Below, one piece after another: positions 26,829-36,632 of a stretch of DNA of 64,000 bases. A program made the translations under genes and the position numbers. How positions within the stretch are numbered: the stretch's first letter is position 1; every line of letters begins with the position of its first letter. The stretch is from the NCBI RefSeq assembly GCF_014524545.1, contig NZ_CP053557.1, forward strand, positions 2,257,501 through 2,321,500, in the 5' to 3' direction. The DNA is from Exiguobacterium sp. Helios. Lineage in GTDB: Bacteria; Bacillota; Bacilli; Exiguobacteriales; Exiguobacteriaceae. The notes under the pieces were generated by a model. The model was not told where the DNA came from, ran no database searches, and saw nothing but the letters and a program-made list of their open reading frames with translations.

Positions 26829-27632
26829 TTAACTTCTTTCTTCTGCTAAAAATGATTCTCGGACGCGTTGCCAAAACGGGAAAGAGCGGAATCGGGCAAA
26901 TTTGACTTTTTTATCGGACACACGACAACGGATTGACTTAACATTTTGATGCACAATCGATGCATAATGATCGTATGTCAATTGAAAATCAATCGGATTG
27001 ACCGGTTGAATCTCGACATCGTGGTGCTTCGGCAATAACATCGGGGATCCAATCGTCCGGTACACCCGGTTATTGATTGAAGCCATTTCTGTGATCTGGA
27101 TCGCCTCGAGCGCCGGGTGCACAATGGCCCCGCCCAGTGCTTTATTGTAGGCTGTTGAACCGGATGGGGTTGAAATACACAGACCATCACCACGAAATGT
27201 TTCAAAATACTCTCCGCGAATCGACAGATCACAGACCAATGTCTGATTAAAACTTTTAATCGTACATTCGTTTAATGCCAACAGTTTATTCGTCGAACCG
27301 TCTGCATAATCGATCGATAATTCAAGTAGCGGATATTCAACGGTCGCTATGTTATCGTCCGCGATGTGTTGAATCAATTCATCCATTTCTTCCGGTCTCC
27401 AGTCGGCATAAAAGCCGAGATGCCCGGTATGAATTCCGACCAGCGTGATTTCCTCGACCTGATCCAAATAAGAATGGAAGGCTTGCAACATCGTACCATC
27501 CCCGCCGATTGAAATCACGATTTCCGGAGTAACGACGTCTCGATGACTTCCCCGTTCGATCAACGCCTGTTCTACTTGTTCCTTCAGCATATGGGAACGT
27601 TCATCGCCCCGAGCCGTAACCGCAAAACGCAT
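26829..27632 (-). CDS. nadK: NAD kinase
   Basis: 267 residues. The ATP-NAD kinase motifs GGDGTML near residue 43, NECTIKS near 121 and GDGLCISTPSGSTAY near 145 are all present. It phosphorylates NAD to NADP. The longer frame adds 24 residues upstream without a site; AGGGGG is 9 bases before this ATG, giving MRFAVTARG as in B. subtilis NadF. It lies 10 bases after relQ. Confidence 0.93.
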   Translation of the reverse strand: MRFAVTARGDERSHMLKEQVEQALIERGSHRDVVTPEIVISIGGDGTMLQAFHSYLDQVEEITLVGIHTGHLGFYADWRPEEMDELIQHIADDNIATVEYPLLELSIDYADGSTNKLLALNECTIKSFNQTLVCDLSIRGEYFETFRGDGLCISTPSGSTAYNKALGGAIVHPALEAIQITEMASINNRVYRTIGSPMLLPKHHDVEIQPVNPIDFQLTYDHYASIVHQNVKSIRCRVSDKKVKFARFRSFPFWQRVRESFLAEERS

Positions 27633-27642
27633 CGTCATCCCC

Positions 27643-28293
27643 CTACTCTTTTGTTCGATTCTTTGCTTCGGTCGCCTCTCGTTCATGTAAAACGACTTGA
27701 GCATCTTGTATCTCTACTTTCAGCTGACTCATCTCCGCATCGAGCAGAAACGCTGCTTCAGCCGCACGCCTCAATCGTTCCCGTGTCTCTTCGGGAATGT
27801 TCCCCTGATATTTATAATTCAAAGAATGTTCGATCGTCGCCCAAAAATTCATTGCAAGTGTCCGGATTTGAATCTCAACAAGTGTCGGGATTTCTCCTTC
27901 AATCGTTTGGACAGGATAAGCAATGATGATGTGGTACGAACGATACCCACTCTCCTTCTTTTGTGTAATGTAGTTGCGTTCCTCAACAATTTTAAAGTCT
28001 CCCCGTGAACGTAACAACTCCAAGACATGAATGATATCATCCACAAATTGACACATGATTCGGAGACCTGCAATGTCTTGCATGTCTTGCTCGAGTAATT
28101 CAATATCAATCGATTTCCGCTCAGCCTTCTGTATGATGCTTTTTACAGGTTTGACACGTCCTGTGACAAATTCAATCGGTGAATGTTCCCCACGTTGTTG
28201 AAATTGTTTTCGAATGGCTTTTAGTTTTACTTTCAGTTCATCCACTGCGATTTGATACGGTGCGAGAAATAAGTCCCAATTTTCTTTTGTCAT
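27643..28293 (-). CDS. relQ: Small alarmone synthetase RelQ (GTP pyrophosphokinase YjbM)
   Basis: 216 residues, synthetase domain only, with no hydrolase, TGS or ACT domain. HSPIEFVTGRVKPVKSIIQKAE, GLRIMCQFVDDI and VEIQIRTLAMNFWATIEHSLNYK are diagnostic. It makes (p)ppGpp as an allosteric tetramer in response to cell envelope stress. It heads the relQ-nadK-rluD operon; the CYTH gene diverges from it. A GTG 5 codons earlier is a possible start. Confidence 0.93.
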   Translation of the reverse strand: MTKENWDLFLAPYQIAVDELKVKLKAIRKQFQQRGEHSPIEFVTGRVKPVKSIIQKAERKSIDIELLEQDMQDIAGLRIMCQFVDDIIHVLELLRSRGDFKIVEERNYITQKKESGYRSYHIIIAYPVQTIEGEIPTLVEIQIRTLAMNFWATIEHSLNYKYQGNIPEETRERLRRAAEAAFLLDAEMSQLKVEIQDAQVVLHEREATEAKNRTKE

Positions 28294-28398
28294 CGTTATT
28301 GTCACCACTTTTAGTCTAAATTGTTAGTTCAATTCGTTCCACTACACCATTCATGGTATCATATTTTCAAGCATTCAACTAGAAAGGTGTGGTCGGAA

Positions 28399-28974
28399 AT
28401 GAGACAAGAAATGGAAATTGAATTTAAAAACCTGTTAAACGAAACGGATTACACCAAACTGATGGAACGGTACAATACATCCGGGTCTTCTGTTTGGCAA
28501 GCAAATGACTATTTTGATACACCTACGTTTGAACTTCGTAGCTACGGTGCTGCATTGCGCATTCGTGAAAAGAAGACCGGTTTGGTTTTGACTTTGAAAG
28601 AACCGCAGGACGACGGGTTACTTGAAACACATGTGTCTTTGTCCGAACAAGAGGCGGAAGATTTATTCCAATACGGTTTGATCCACTCTCCTGAAATGAA
28701 TCAGCAGTTGGAAAAATTCGAATTAACGACTTCACTTGAACATTTAGGACGCCTTGAAACAGAACGATTCGAGAAACAACTGGAAAGCGGTTTGTTAGTT
28801 TTAGATAAAAGTACGTATTTAGGCACCACAGATTATGAACTTGAATTTGAAGTGACAAACTACGCGGCCGGTAAACGTGCGTTCGAAGAACTGTTGCAAA
28901 CAAACGAGATTCCCCTTCGTGAAACAAAAAATAAAATCGTCCGTTTTATGGACCGTAAAGCGCTTACACGTTAA
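28399..28974 (+). CDS. CYTH domain protein (YjbK-like)
   Basis: 191 residues. EMEIEFKNLL at the N-terminus supplies the ExExK signature of the CYTH triphosphate tunnel metalloenzymes, followed by YFDTPTFELRSYGAALRIREKK and ETKNKIVRFM. These enzymes hydrolyse inorganic triphosphate or related compounds. It is divergent from relQ, as in B. subtilis yjbK/yjbM. The ORF extends 26 codons upstream without a start signal. Confidence 0.85.
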   Translation: MRQEMEIEFKNLLNETDYTKLMERYNTSGSSVWQANDYFDTPTFELRSYGAALRIREKKTGLVLTLKEPQDDGLLETHVSLSEQEAEDLFQYGLIHSPEMNQQLEKFELTTSLEHLGRLETERFEKQLESGLLVLDKSTYLGTTDYELEFEVTNYAAGKRAFEELLQTNEIPLRETKNKIVRFMDRKALTR

Positions 28975-29066
28975 TCGTGTAGAAATGTACAAGCAAAACC
29001 TTTGCTCTTTCTTTTTTTTCGTTGCTAAAATAGGGTAACGATATTAAAAAGAAAAGGGGTGAACGG

Positions 29067-29858
29067 ATGGAACACGAACAATGCAACGGTTCATATTGTT
29101 CATTGGACGAACCATCAATTCAACAACCGACAAAACCACTAGAAATCTATCATTTTCTAGACATCACACAAACGGATGGTTTACGGTTGATTCCCGTTCT
29201 CAAGAAATTAGAATTAGAATACGGTCATCTGTTCCGTCTTCGGACAATTGCAACAATTCCTTGTGCGCCTTCGCGATCAGCGTGTGATATGTCACCTCTG
29301 CTGATTCTAAAAGCAATTGAATTGCAGGGGAAAACGTTTGGCATGCGATTCATGCGTCGTTTACGCATGTTGCATAATGTCGAAGGAAAAAGCGCTTATT
29401 CGCGCTCTTCCCTGATGCGATTGGCAGAAGCATTAACGGAATTTGGTCTTGATTTAGCAGAATTCCATCGTGATATCGAATCAGATACCATTCAATTGAT
29501 GCTCGAAAAGGAAACTGAACTGGTGACCGATTGGGACGTACGTATTCTCCCGACGCTTGCTTTTGTTGGAGATGAGGAAGCAATCAAGGCTGAAGGCCAT
29601 TATGAATACTTGATTTATGTATCGATTCTGAACGAATTGTTAGAACAACCGTTTGAGAAACAGGCAAAGCCTCCTCTCGAACAATTCTTGAGACGGTATG
29701 ACACCGCAACGACTTCTGAAATTGCATTTATCTATGATGCAACAGAAGCGCAGGTTGAACACGAATTGAAAAAGTTAATGCTTCAACAAAAATGCGTTTC
29801 ACTGACGTATTGTGACGGTAAAGTATGGCGTCATTTAAAAGATTCTGCCCATGCTTAA
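29067..29858 (+). CDS. spxH: ClpXP adaptor protein SpxH (YjbH)
   Basis: 263 residues. A DsbA-like thioredoxin fold starts at PLEIYHFLDITQTDGLRLIPVLKKLE, with an atypical IPCAPSRSACD near residue 71 and N-terminal Cys pair CNGSYC. It presents Spx to ClpXP for degradation and releases it under disulfide stress. Its target spx lies in this window at 36.1-36.5 kb. AAAAGGGGTG precedes the start. It ends with a strong terminator. Confidence 0.87.
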   Translation: MEHEQCNGSYCSLDEPSIQQPTKPLEIYHFLDITQTDGLRLIPVLKKLELEYGHLFRLRTIATIPCAPSRSACDMSPLLILKAIELQGKTFGMRFMRRLRMLHNVEGKSAYSRSSLMRLAEALTEFGLDLAEFHRDIESDTIQLMLEKETELVTDWDVRILPTLAFVGDEEAIKAEGHYEYLIYVSILNELLEQPFEKQAKPPLEQFLRRYDTATTSEIAFIYDATEAQVEHELKKLMLQQKCVSLTYCDGKVWRHLKDSAHA

Positions 29859-29861
29859 CTT

Positions 29862-29902
29862 AAAGAAGCTGCTTCCACGTCAATCGCGGAAGCAGCTTCT
29901 TT
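29862..29902 (+). terminator. Terminator of spxH
   Basis: Stem AAAGAAGCTGCTTCC / GGAAGCAGCTTCTTT (15 bp) with an 11-base loop. It ends in a short T run. Confidence 0.8.
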
Positions 29903-30028
29903 GTCGTTCTTTTAAACTCGGATGGGGGAAAAGAGAATCATCAGGGGGAATGTGATTCGCTTCACATGTTTAGTATAATCGAATACATCCCTCTTCGAAA
30001 GCCCTTTGTTCATATTTTCACAAAATTG

Positions 30029-31831
30029 TCATTCTCCGAGCAGTGCTTCAAATTCATCGAGTACCCGTTCGAATTGACGGAGGGCTGCTTCAACCGGAGC
30101 TTTCGTCGTCATATCGACGCCTGCCGCCTTGAGGACTTCAATCGGATAATCACTTGATCCTGCTTTGAGGAAGTTATTGATGTAGCGCTCGACCGCCGGC
30201 TCTCCTTCTTCTAAGATTTGCGAAGTCAGTGCCGCTGCTGCAGAAATACCTGTCGCATACTGATAGACATAATAGTTGTAATAAAAGTGTGGAATCCGTG
30301 CCCATTCCAAACCAATTTCTTCATCTAACACGATACCCTCACCGAAATACGTTTCATTTAAGGCATAGTACGTCTTAGTTAAGAATTCAGGTGTCAGCGC
30401 TTGTCCAAGACGTGCCGCTTCATGAATCTGGTGTTCGAACTCTGCAAACATCGTCTGACGGAATAACGTTCCACGGAATGTTTCCAATTGGTTGTTCAAG
30501 AGGTACAGTTTCTCGTTTTTATCCGTCACACGTTTCAACAAGTAATCATTTAGGAGTGCTTCGTTTGTCGTCGATGCTACCTCAGCGACAAAGATTGAAT
30601 AATCACCATAAGCGTATGGTTGATTCTGACGTGTATAGTAGCTATGGACGGAGTGACCAAACTCGTGTGCTAATGTAAACAAGTTGTTGACGTTATCCTG
30701 CCAATTCATCAAGATGAACGGCTGTGTATCGTATGCGCCTGAAGAATAGGCACCACTCCGCTTACCACGTGTTTCACGGACATCGACCCAGCGTTCCGCA
30801 AGACCTTCTTCAAGAATATGTTTGTATTCAGGTCCTAGTGGTGCTAATCCATCCACCATCAACTGTTTGGCTTCTTCGTACGTCACCTTCATTTCGACTT
30901 CACTGACGAGCGGTGTATACATATCATACATATGCAGTTCATCGACGCCTAAAATCCGTTTACGTAAAGCAACATAACGGTGTAACAACGGAAGGTGTTC
31001 GTGAACCGCTTCAATCAATCCGTCATATACCTGCTCCGGAATCGTGTTTCCGTGTAACGCTGATTCGCGGGCCGTTTTGAACTTCCGGACCTCGGCATAG
31101 AAGTTATCTTTTTTGACGGAACCGGCTAAAGTAGAGGCTAATGTGTTCGTATACTGACTATACGTCCCATACATCGCTTTAAACGCGTCCTCGCGGACAG
31201 AACGATCTTTTGACTCCATGAACGTGATGAAACGTCCGTGCGTCAGTTCTGCCTCTTCCCCGTCCTCACCTTTGATTTTCGGGAATTTCATATCTGCATT
31301 ATTTAACATGCCAAATGTCGTTCCCGACTGTCCGAGAACTTCTCCTGCTTTTGCGAGAATTGCCTCTTCCGCTTCTGACAAGACATGTTCCCGTTCACGG
31401 TTCAACTCGTCAAATGCATGACGGTAAAGCGCAAGATCCGGATTCTGATCCAAGTACGAAGCGATCGTCTCTTCTGGAACTTCCAACAGCTCAGGTGTCA
31501 TGAAGGCTAATGTTGCACCAATTTGCGAAGCCAGCGTCCGGGCACGGTCATTCATCGCCTGATAAAAACTATCCGCCGTATTTTCATCGTAACGCATATG
31601 TGCATATGTATAGAGCTTATGCAGCCGTCTTGAGATTTCGTCACGAAGTTGAAGTCCTTCATATAAAGTTGCATCCGACTGTGCAAGACGCCCTTTATAC
31701 TCGACAAGTAGTGGAAGCATTGCTTTCACTGACTCAAACTCCTCTTCCCATTTTTCGTTCGTTTCATAAATCGATTCTAAATTCCACGTTTCTTCGTTCT
31801 TGACGTCTTTCCGTGTTAATACTTCTGCCAT
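30029..31831 (-). CDS. pepF: Oligoendopeptidase F
   Basis: 600 residues, M3B metallopeptidase. The zinc motif HEFGHS is near residue 388, preceded by MNWQDNVNNLFTLA. It degrades 7-17 residue peptides in the cytoplasm and matches B. subtilis yjbG. AAAGGAG lies 8 bases before the ATG; a GTG three codons earlier falls in the site. It follows coiA by 5 bases and is cotranscribed with it. Confidence 0.93.
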   Translation of the reverse strand: MAEVLTRKDVKNEETWNLESIYETNEKWEEEFESVKAMLPLLVEYKGRLAQSDATLYEGLQLRDEISRRLHKLYTYAHMRYDENTADSFYQAMNDRARTLASQIGATLAFMTPELLEVPEETIASYLDQNPDLALYRHAFDELNREREHVLSEAEEAILAKAGEVLGQSGTTFGMLNNADMKFPKIKGEDGEEAELTHGRFITFMESKDRSVREDAFKAMYGTYSQYTNTLASTLAGSVKKDNFYAEVRKFKTARESALHGNTIPEQVYDGLIEAVHEHLPLLHRYVALRKRILGVDELHMYDMYTPLVSEVEMKVTYEEAKQLMVDGLAPLGPEYKHILEEGLAERWVDVRETRGKRSGAYSSGAYDTQPFILMNWQDNVNNLFTLAHEFGHSVHSYYTRQNQPYAYGDYSIFVAEVASTTNEALLNDYLLKRVTDKNEKLYLLNNQLETFRGTLFRQTMFAEFEHQIHEAARLGQALTPEFLTKTYYALNETYFGEGIVLDEEIGLEWARIPHFYYNYYVYQYATGISAAAALTSQILEEGEPAVERYINNFLKAGSSDYPIEVLKAAGVDMTTKAPVEAALRQFERVLDEFEALLGE

Positions 31832-31836
31832 ATGAA

Positions 31837-32904
31837 TCACTCCTTTACTTCATTTATACCTGTTTCCCTTTCGACAAACAAACGAAGCGCTCCTGCTAAC
31901 CTTTGATCTTCTTCCAAACGAGCCGATAAATCAGCAGGACGGTTTTGAAAAAGTTCAGACAGGTGGTATTGAAGAAAGTTGATAATCGCCATCCATTCTT
32001 CAATCAGAGCATATAAATCAGCTAGCTCAAATCGAATCTTCATCTGTGTCAGACATTCTGTGAGAAATGAAAGGAGATTGGGCACGGAGTAATTTCCTTT
32101 TAAACGCAGGTAAACTGCTATTTGAATTTCAAAAGGATGGACGGGTACGGAAAGTAACGCAGATAAGGGCAAAAAACACCAGGATGGAAGTGTAGAGACA
32201 TAAAGATTGGAGTGATAAAGAGGAAAGCGTACATAACGATGCGGTAACGAAGAAAAAAACGGACGAAGCCGATAGTGTTTTATCAGTGTCGTCCATGGTC
32301 GTTCGAGGAATTGTCGCGGAACCGGACGTGGGAAAAGAAATTGCTCCACTGACAAGGACACGCGCTGACAGATTACAAAACGTTGTGCGAACGGAAGTGG
32401 ATGCATGTAGCGGATAATTCGTTCCTGCTCGATTAAATCAATATAACCATTCTTCATAAATGCCGGTTTCATCCAGCCATCGAGCTTAAGAAACTGACCG
32501 CTCGACTCATGAAACCCGATCCACCGTACTTGATATCCGCCTTGTTGATCGATCGACCATCTTCGTCGCCATTCTTCAGCGCTCATTTTCGAGCGCTGAA
32601 TCTCAATCCCGATTTCTCCGGGCCATATTAAAAGGTCAAATCGTCTTCGCCCCCGTACCGCCTCAATTTCAACCTTAAATCGTAAATTTTCAAAATGGGC
32701 AGCAAGTCGTGTTTTCCAAAATTGATGTTCTGACGATTCACCGGTACAGGCCGTTACGTGAACAAAATGTAGCCGTTTTTTCCCTTGCCGGATCCGAAGG
32801 CGTGTTTGGCAATACGGACAGTACAGTATTTTACCTGCTAACGATTGTAAGGTCTCAAGCTGACTGTTGATTCGATTTCCTTGCTCATCCATCGCCTCAA
32901 ACAT
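31837..32904 (-). CDS. coiA: Competence protein CoiA-like
   Basis: 355 residues. The N-terminal zinc-finger-like segment CPYCQTRLRIRQGKKRLHFVH (residues 30-50) is followed by a PD-(D/E)xK nuclease core (RRFDLLIWPGEIGIEIQRSKMS near 105-126). CoiA acts on incoming DNA during natural transformation in streptococci and B. subtilis (yjbF). The ATG chosen is 6 bases after GAGGAGGAG; an upstream ATG lies in that site. It starts 14 bases after the cls stop. Confidence 0.83.
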   Translation of the reverse strand: MFEAMDEQGNRINSQLETLQSLAGKILYCPYCQTRLRIRQGKKRLHFVHVTACTGESSEHQFWKTRLAAHFENLRFKVEIEAVRGRRRFDLLIWPGEIGIEIQRSKMSAEEWRRRWSIDQQGGYQVRWIGFHESSGQFLKLDGWMKPAFMKNGYIDLIEQERIIRYMHPLPFAQRFVICQRVSLSVEQFLFPRPVPRQFLERPWTTLIKHYRLRPFFSSLPHRYVRFPLYHSNLYVSTLPSWCFLPLSALLSVPVHPFEIQIAVYLRLKGNYSVPNLLSFLTECLTQMKIRFELADLYALIEEWMAIINFLQYHLSELFQNRPADLSARLEEDQRLAGALRLFVERETGINEVKE

Positions 32905-32918
32905 CTTACTCCTCCTCA

Positions 32919-34430
32919 TTAGAGCAACGGTGAAAATAACCGCGAAATGGATTCAATCAAACGTTGACTAAAACTTCTTTGAATAAAGACACTCCGTTCG
33001 ACCTGTGAAGAATTCGAAAAATCTTCATAAAAATCACGTGTCAATTCATGGACTGAATTTGTCCCGTACAAAAAGGCGTTTACTTCAAAGTTCAAATGGA
33101 AACTTCTTAAGTCCATGTTCGCTGTGCCGATCGTCGCAATCGCATCATCGACTACGATGACTTTCGAGTGCATGAATCCTTTGTTGTATTCGTAAATCTT
33201 TACACCTGCTAATAATAAGTCGTCAAAATAAGAGCGGCTGGCATAAAAAACAACTTTATGGTCCGGAAAACTCGGCAAGAGGATTCGGACATCAATACCA
33301 GACATGGCGGCGGTCTTCAAAGCTGTCATCAGGTCCTCATCCGGAATTAAATACGGAGAAGCGATGTAAACCGAACTGCGGGCTTCCGTGATTAAACCAA
33401 AGTATAAAGACTTCATTGTTTCATGTGGTTCATCCGGTCCGCTCGCAATGATTTGAACACCCCCTGTCGCTTCCTCCATGACTTCGAGCGGTTTCATGTA
33501 ATACGGTGTAAACAACCGTTCTCCCGTCATGTAGTACCAGTCCTGAAGGAAAATCAGTTGCAACTCCGAGACTGCTTCTCCCCTGACCAACAGGTGGGTA
33601 TCTCGCCAAAATCCAAACATCTTATCTTTTCCCATATACTCGTCTCCGACATTGATTCCACCGGTGAAAGCAACTGTACCGTCAATGACAACGATTTTCC
33701 GATGATTCCGGTAATTTGATTTACTCGAGATAAAAGGAAGGACGACAGGGAAAAATGGGCGCACTTCGATTCCGACCGCCTCCATCTTTTTGAAGTAGGT
33801 TTTGTCCGTTGAGAAACAACCGACAGCATCATATAAAAAACGAATCTCTACTCCCGCTTCTGCACGTTCAATCAATGCTTCTTGCAATTCTAGCGCAAGT
33901 GCGTCATCCCGGACGATATAGTACTCCAAATGGATATGGCGTTCTGCTTGACGGATTTCTGCTAACAATAACGGAAATTTCTCTTGTCCGTTCGTCAATA
34001 CTTTCGTATGGCTATTATACGAAATCGGCAAGCGGCTGATCGAATCGATAAGTTTAACAACTTTCGTGTAATGTCCATGTCGGAACACCCGATTGTGTAT
34101 CCCATGATCAAACTGGGTACGATATTTAATGTAAGACTCTTCATCGAGCATCGCTTTCAGACGAAACATTCTTTTTCGTCTATAATTTTGACCAAAGGTG
34201 AAATACACGAAAACACCGACGACCGGTAATGCCATCATGACAAGTGCCCAGACAAGCGTTCGTTCCGGATTCCGGTTCTCAAGCAAGATGATGACGAAGA
34301 CACTCAGTACGACGAGAATGATGACGAGAGAGAGCCATCCTACCATGTACACACTCCAGTAATAAGAAAGAAATCCGATCAGACTGACTGTCAACAGCAG
34401 CGTCATAAGTAATTGGACACGTCGCAACAT
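32919..34430 (-). CDS. cls: Cardiolipin synthase
   Basis: 503 residues. Two N-terminal membrane helices (residues 5-60) are followed by two phospholipase D motifs: HRKIVVIDG near 243 and HSKVIVVDD near 421 (HxKxxxxD). It joins two phosphatidylglycerols to cardiolipin in the cytoplasmic membrane. It heads a three-gene unit with coiA and pepF. In B. subtilis no cls occupies this position. Confidence 0.92.
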   Translation of the reverse strand: MLRRVQLLMTLLLTVSLIGFLSYYWSVYMVGWLSLVIILVVLSVFVIILLENRNPERTLVWALVMMALPVVGVFVYFTFGQNYRRKRMFRLKAMLDEESYIKYRTQFDHGIHNRVFRHGHYTKVVKLIDSISRLPISYNSHTKVLTNGQEKFPLLLAEIRQAERHIHLEYYIVRDDALALELQEALIERAEAGVEIRFLYDAVGCFSTDKTYFKKMEAVGIEVRPFFPVVLPFISSKSNYRNHRKIVVIDGTVAFTGGINVGDEYMGKDKMFGFWRDTHLLVRGEAVSELQLIFLQDWYYMTGERLFTPYYMKPLEVMEEATGGVQIIASGPDEPHETMKSLYFGLITEARSSVYIASPYLIPDEDLMTALKTAAMSGIDVRILLPSFPDHKVVFYASRSYFDDLLLAGVKIYEYNKGFMHSKVIVVDDAIATIGTANMDLRSFHLNFEVNAFLYGTNSVHELTRDFYEDFSNSSQVERSVFIQRSFSQRLIESISRLFSPLL

Positions 34431-34491
34431 GGTATCCCCTCCTGTAATTTGTTATGAATGACATACTTTTATGTAGAAGGGACGATTCAAA

Positions 34492-35214
34492 ATGAAAACG
34501 TATCTAGTGACTGGTGCAACAAGCGGAATTGGTGAAGCTACCGCCTTACAACTGGCACAAGAAGGACATACTGTCCTTGCGCTTGGACGAAATGAGGAAC
34601 GTGGTCACGATTTGGAACGTCGCGGTGAAGGACGGATCAACTTCTTTCCAGTCGACTTGTCGATTCCATCCGACATCGATCGATTTTTCGAAGACACAAA
34701 AGAACAATTCCCAATACTTGACGGGATTTTCAACAATGCCGGAACCTTCGGAAAGCCGGTTGCACCAGAACGGGTGACTGACCAACAGAGCGAAGTCTTT
34801 CAAGTCAATTATCATGCACCGGAGCAGATCATTCAACATGCAGTCAAACGGCTGAGTCGTGGTGCTTCCATCGTTAATAACAGTGCAATTGTCGGACATG
34901 TTAAATTCCCTGCCATGCTCTTGCCGTATGCTTCCTCCAAGAGTGCTCTTCTTACGCTTACGAAAACATATGCTGCTCGGTTTCACGGAAAATATCGTTT
35001 TAATGCTATCTGTCCCGGTCCTGTCGACACGAAGTTAAGTCATTCCTTATATGGTGGAAAAGATAAGTTTGATTTAGCGATGAAACATCATTTACGTGGT
35101 GAAGCGGCTCAACCGTCTGAAATCGCAGAAGTCGTCTGCTTTTTATTATCCGATAAAGCAAGTTACATCAATGGACAAACCTTAGTCGTCGATGGCGGTT
35201 ACACCCTCACTTGA
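34492..35214 (+). CDS. Short-chain dehydrogenase/reductase
   Basis: 240 residues. The NAD(P) motif TGATSGIGEA is at residues 6-15, NNAG near 81, and YASSKSA (YxxxK) near 144, then PGPVDT and a C-terminal INGQTLVVDGGYT. This is a classical SDR. Substrate unknown. It is divergent from cls and convergent with mecA, and ends with a terminator. Confidence 0.88.
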   Translation: MKTYLVTGATSGIGEATALQLAQEGHTVLALGRNEERGHDLERRGEGRINFFPVDLSIPSDIDRFFEDTKEQFPILDGIFNNAGTFGKPVAPERVTDQQSEVFQVNYHAPEQIIQHAVKRLSRGASIVNNSAIVGHVKFPAMLLPYASSKSALLTLTKTYAARFHGKYRFNAICPGPVDTKLSHSLYGGKDKFDLAMKHHLRGEAAQPSEIAEVVCFLLSDKASYINGQTLVVDGGYTLT

Positions 35215-35228
35215 TTATTCTACACAAC

Positions 35229-35272
35229 AAAGGACTGCTTCCAAACAAATTGGAGCAGTCCTTTTTGATTGT
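35229..35272. terminator. Bidirectional terminator between the SDR gene and mecA
   Basis: Stem AAGGACTGCTtCCAA / TTGGaGCAGTCCTT with T run on the plus side and A-rich flank for the minus side. Confidence 0.85.
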
Positions 35273-35286
35273 ACCGTTTGATTCTG

Positions 35287-35913
35287 TTAATTCGGAAAAT
35301 GCTTCCGAATGAACGTAAAGACATCGCCAGGTACGATTATTTTTCCATACTCTGCTACAGGATGAATCGTCTGTTCACTAAAGCTCAAGTACTCTGCAAT
35401 CAGACTCATTACATTTTCCTGTTCTTCCACTTCTGTTTCTTCTTTAAAGTGAAGGTGCAACAGGTAGAGTCCGTCTTTTTGATAAAGAGACGTTTTCACT
35501 TCTTCGAAGATCGGTGCTTCTGCATATTGGCTAAGGGCAATGATATGCTCGAAATCTGTTGTTTCAAATAAGACATCTTGACTGAGTTCCGTTTCTTTTT
35601 CTTCCGCATCAGACATTGCGGAACGAAGTAACGAATCCAACTCATCTTCGTCAACTTGTTCTCCGTCAATCGTTGTTTTAGCGATTGTAACGGTGACTTC
35701 TAAACCTTTTTCAAATGCCTGTACTTGTATCCATAGTGGACCTTCGAAGGAGATGGACTCTTTTTCATTCGCTTCATCCATCATCTGCCAGAATAACTGT
35801 TCTCCACGTTCACGGTTGTACCAAATCTCGTCTCGGGCGAAGCCGCGGCGTTCGATGTCCGTGTACGTAATGAAGAACTTGACGGTGTTGTCATTGACGC
35901 GTTCGATTTTCAA
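35287..35913 (-). CDS. mecA: Adaptor protein MecA
   Basis: 208 residues from a TTG start 8 bases after AAAGGAG. The N-terminal KIERVNDNTVKFFITYTDIERRGF binds substrates, an acidic linker (DAEEKETELSQ) follows, and the C-terminal domain docks on ClpC. MecA targets ComK and other proteins for ClpCP degradation. It lies just downstream of spx as in B. subtilis (there separated by yjbE). The longer reading frame begins 24 codons upstream without a site. Confidence 0.92.
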   Translation of the reverse strand: MKIERVNDNTVKFFITYTDIERRGFARDEIWYNRERGEQLFWQMMDEANEKESISFEGPLWIQVQAFEKGLEVTVTIAKTTIDGEQVDEDELDSLLRSAMSDAEEKETELSQDVLFETTDFEHIIALSQYAEAPIFEEVKTSLYQKDGLYLLHLHFKEETEVEEQENVMSLIAEYLSFSEQTIHPVAEYGKIIVPGDVFTFIRKHFPN

Positions 35914-36042
35914 TATGTCCACTCCTTTCCTCTCGCTCTTATCTAGTATACGAACGAGCACTTCACATAGATTCAAAAGAATCATTAAACATATAGGGTA
36001 TATTCCTTTGTTATCTCTATTTTAACCTTTTTAGGCGGTAAC

Positions 36043-36074
36043 AAAAAGCACACTGCTCAGAAAGCAGCGTGCTC
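36043..36074 (-). terminator. Terminator of spx
   Basis: Stem AGCACaCTGCT / AGCAGcGTGCT with a 5-base loop; on the minus strand it is followed by TTTTTG. It separates spx from mecA. Confidence 0.8.
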
Positions 36075-36082
36075 ATGACAAT

Positions 36083-36481
36083 TTACTCGTTGACAAGGCG
36101 CTGAGCTTCCAACAACTGGAAGGTACGGACTTTTCGCGGTAAAAAGCGGCGGATTTCATCCTCATTGTATCCAACTTGAAGACGTTTTTCGTCAATCAGA
36201 ATTGGACGGCGTAATAAACCTGGATATTCTTGAATCAAATCATACAAGTGTTGTAACGATAAGTTTTCTACCGATACATCTAATTTGGAAAAGACTTTCG
36301 AACGTGTCGAGATGATTTCATCTGTTCCGTCCTCTGTCATACGAAGTATTTGTTTAATTTCATCAAGCGATAATGGCTCTGAGAAAATATTACGTTCCAC
36401 AAATGGGATTTCATGTTCTTCAAGCCACGCGCGCGCTTTACGACAAGAAGTACAGCTTGGTGAAGTATAGAGTGTTACCAT
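36083..36481 (-). CDS. spx: Transcriptional regulator Spx
   Basis: 132 residues of the ArsC-like fold. The redox switch CTSC is at residues 10-13, with RRPIL near 92 and Arg/Lys-rich C-terminal part. Spx binds the RNA polymerase alpha C-terminal domain and switches transcription under disulfide stress. GGGGGAGG lies 10 bases before the ATG. The much longer open frame upstream is not coding. Two proteolysis factors, MecA (adjacent) and SpxH (7 kb away), share the region. Confidence 0.95.
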   Translation of the reverse strand: MVTLYTSPSCTSCRKARAWLEEHEIPFVERNIFSEPLSLDEIKQILRMTEDGTDEIISTRSKVFSKLDVSVENLSLQHLYDLIQEYPGLLRRPILIDEKRLQVGYNEDEIRRFLPRKVRTFQLLEAQRLVNE

Positions 36482-36632
36482 TGAAAAACATCCTCCCCCT
36501 GATTTCACATCATTTCTCCTGCGTAAATTTATTACCCAGTAGTTGATGATTCTATTACTTGACAGTTTACTTTGATTTTCATTAAAAATAAAACCCGATA
36601 TATGTTTTGAGATGAAAGAACTTTTCGTAAAA

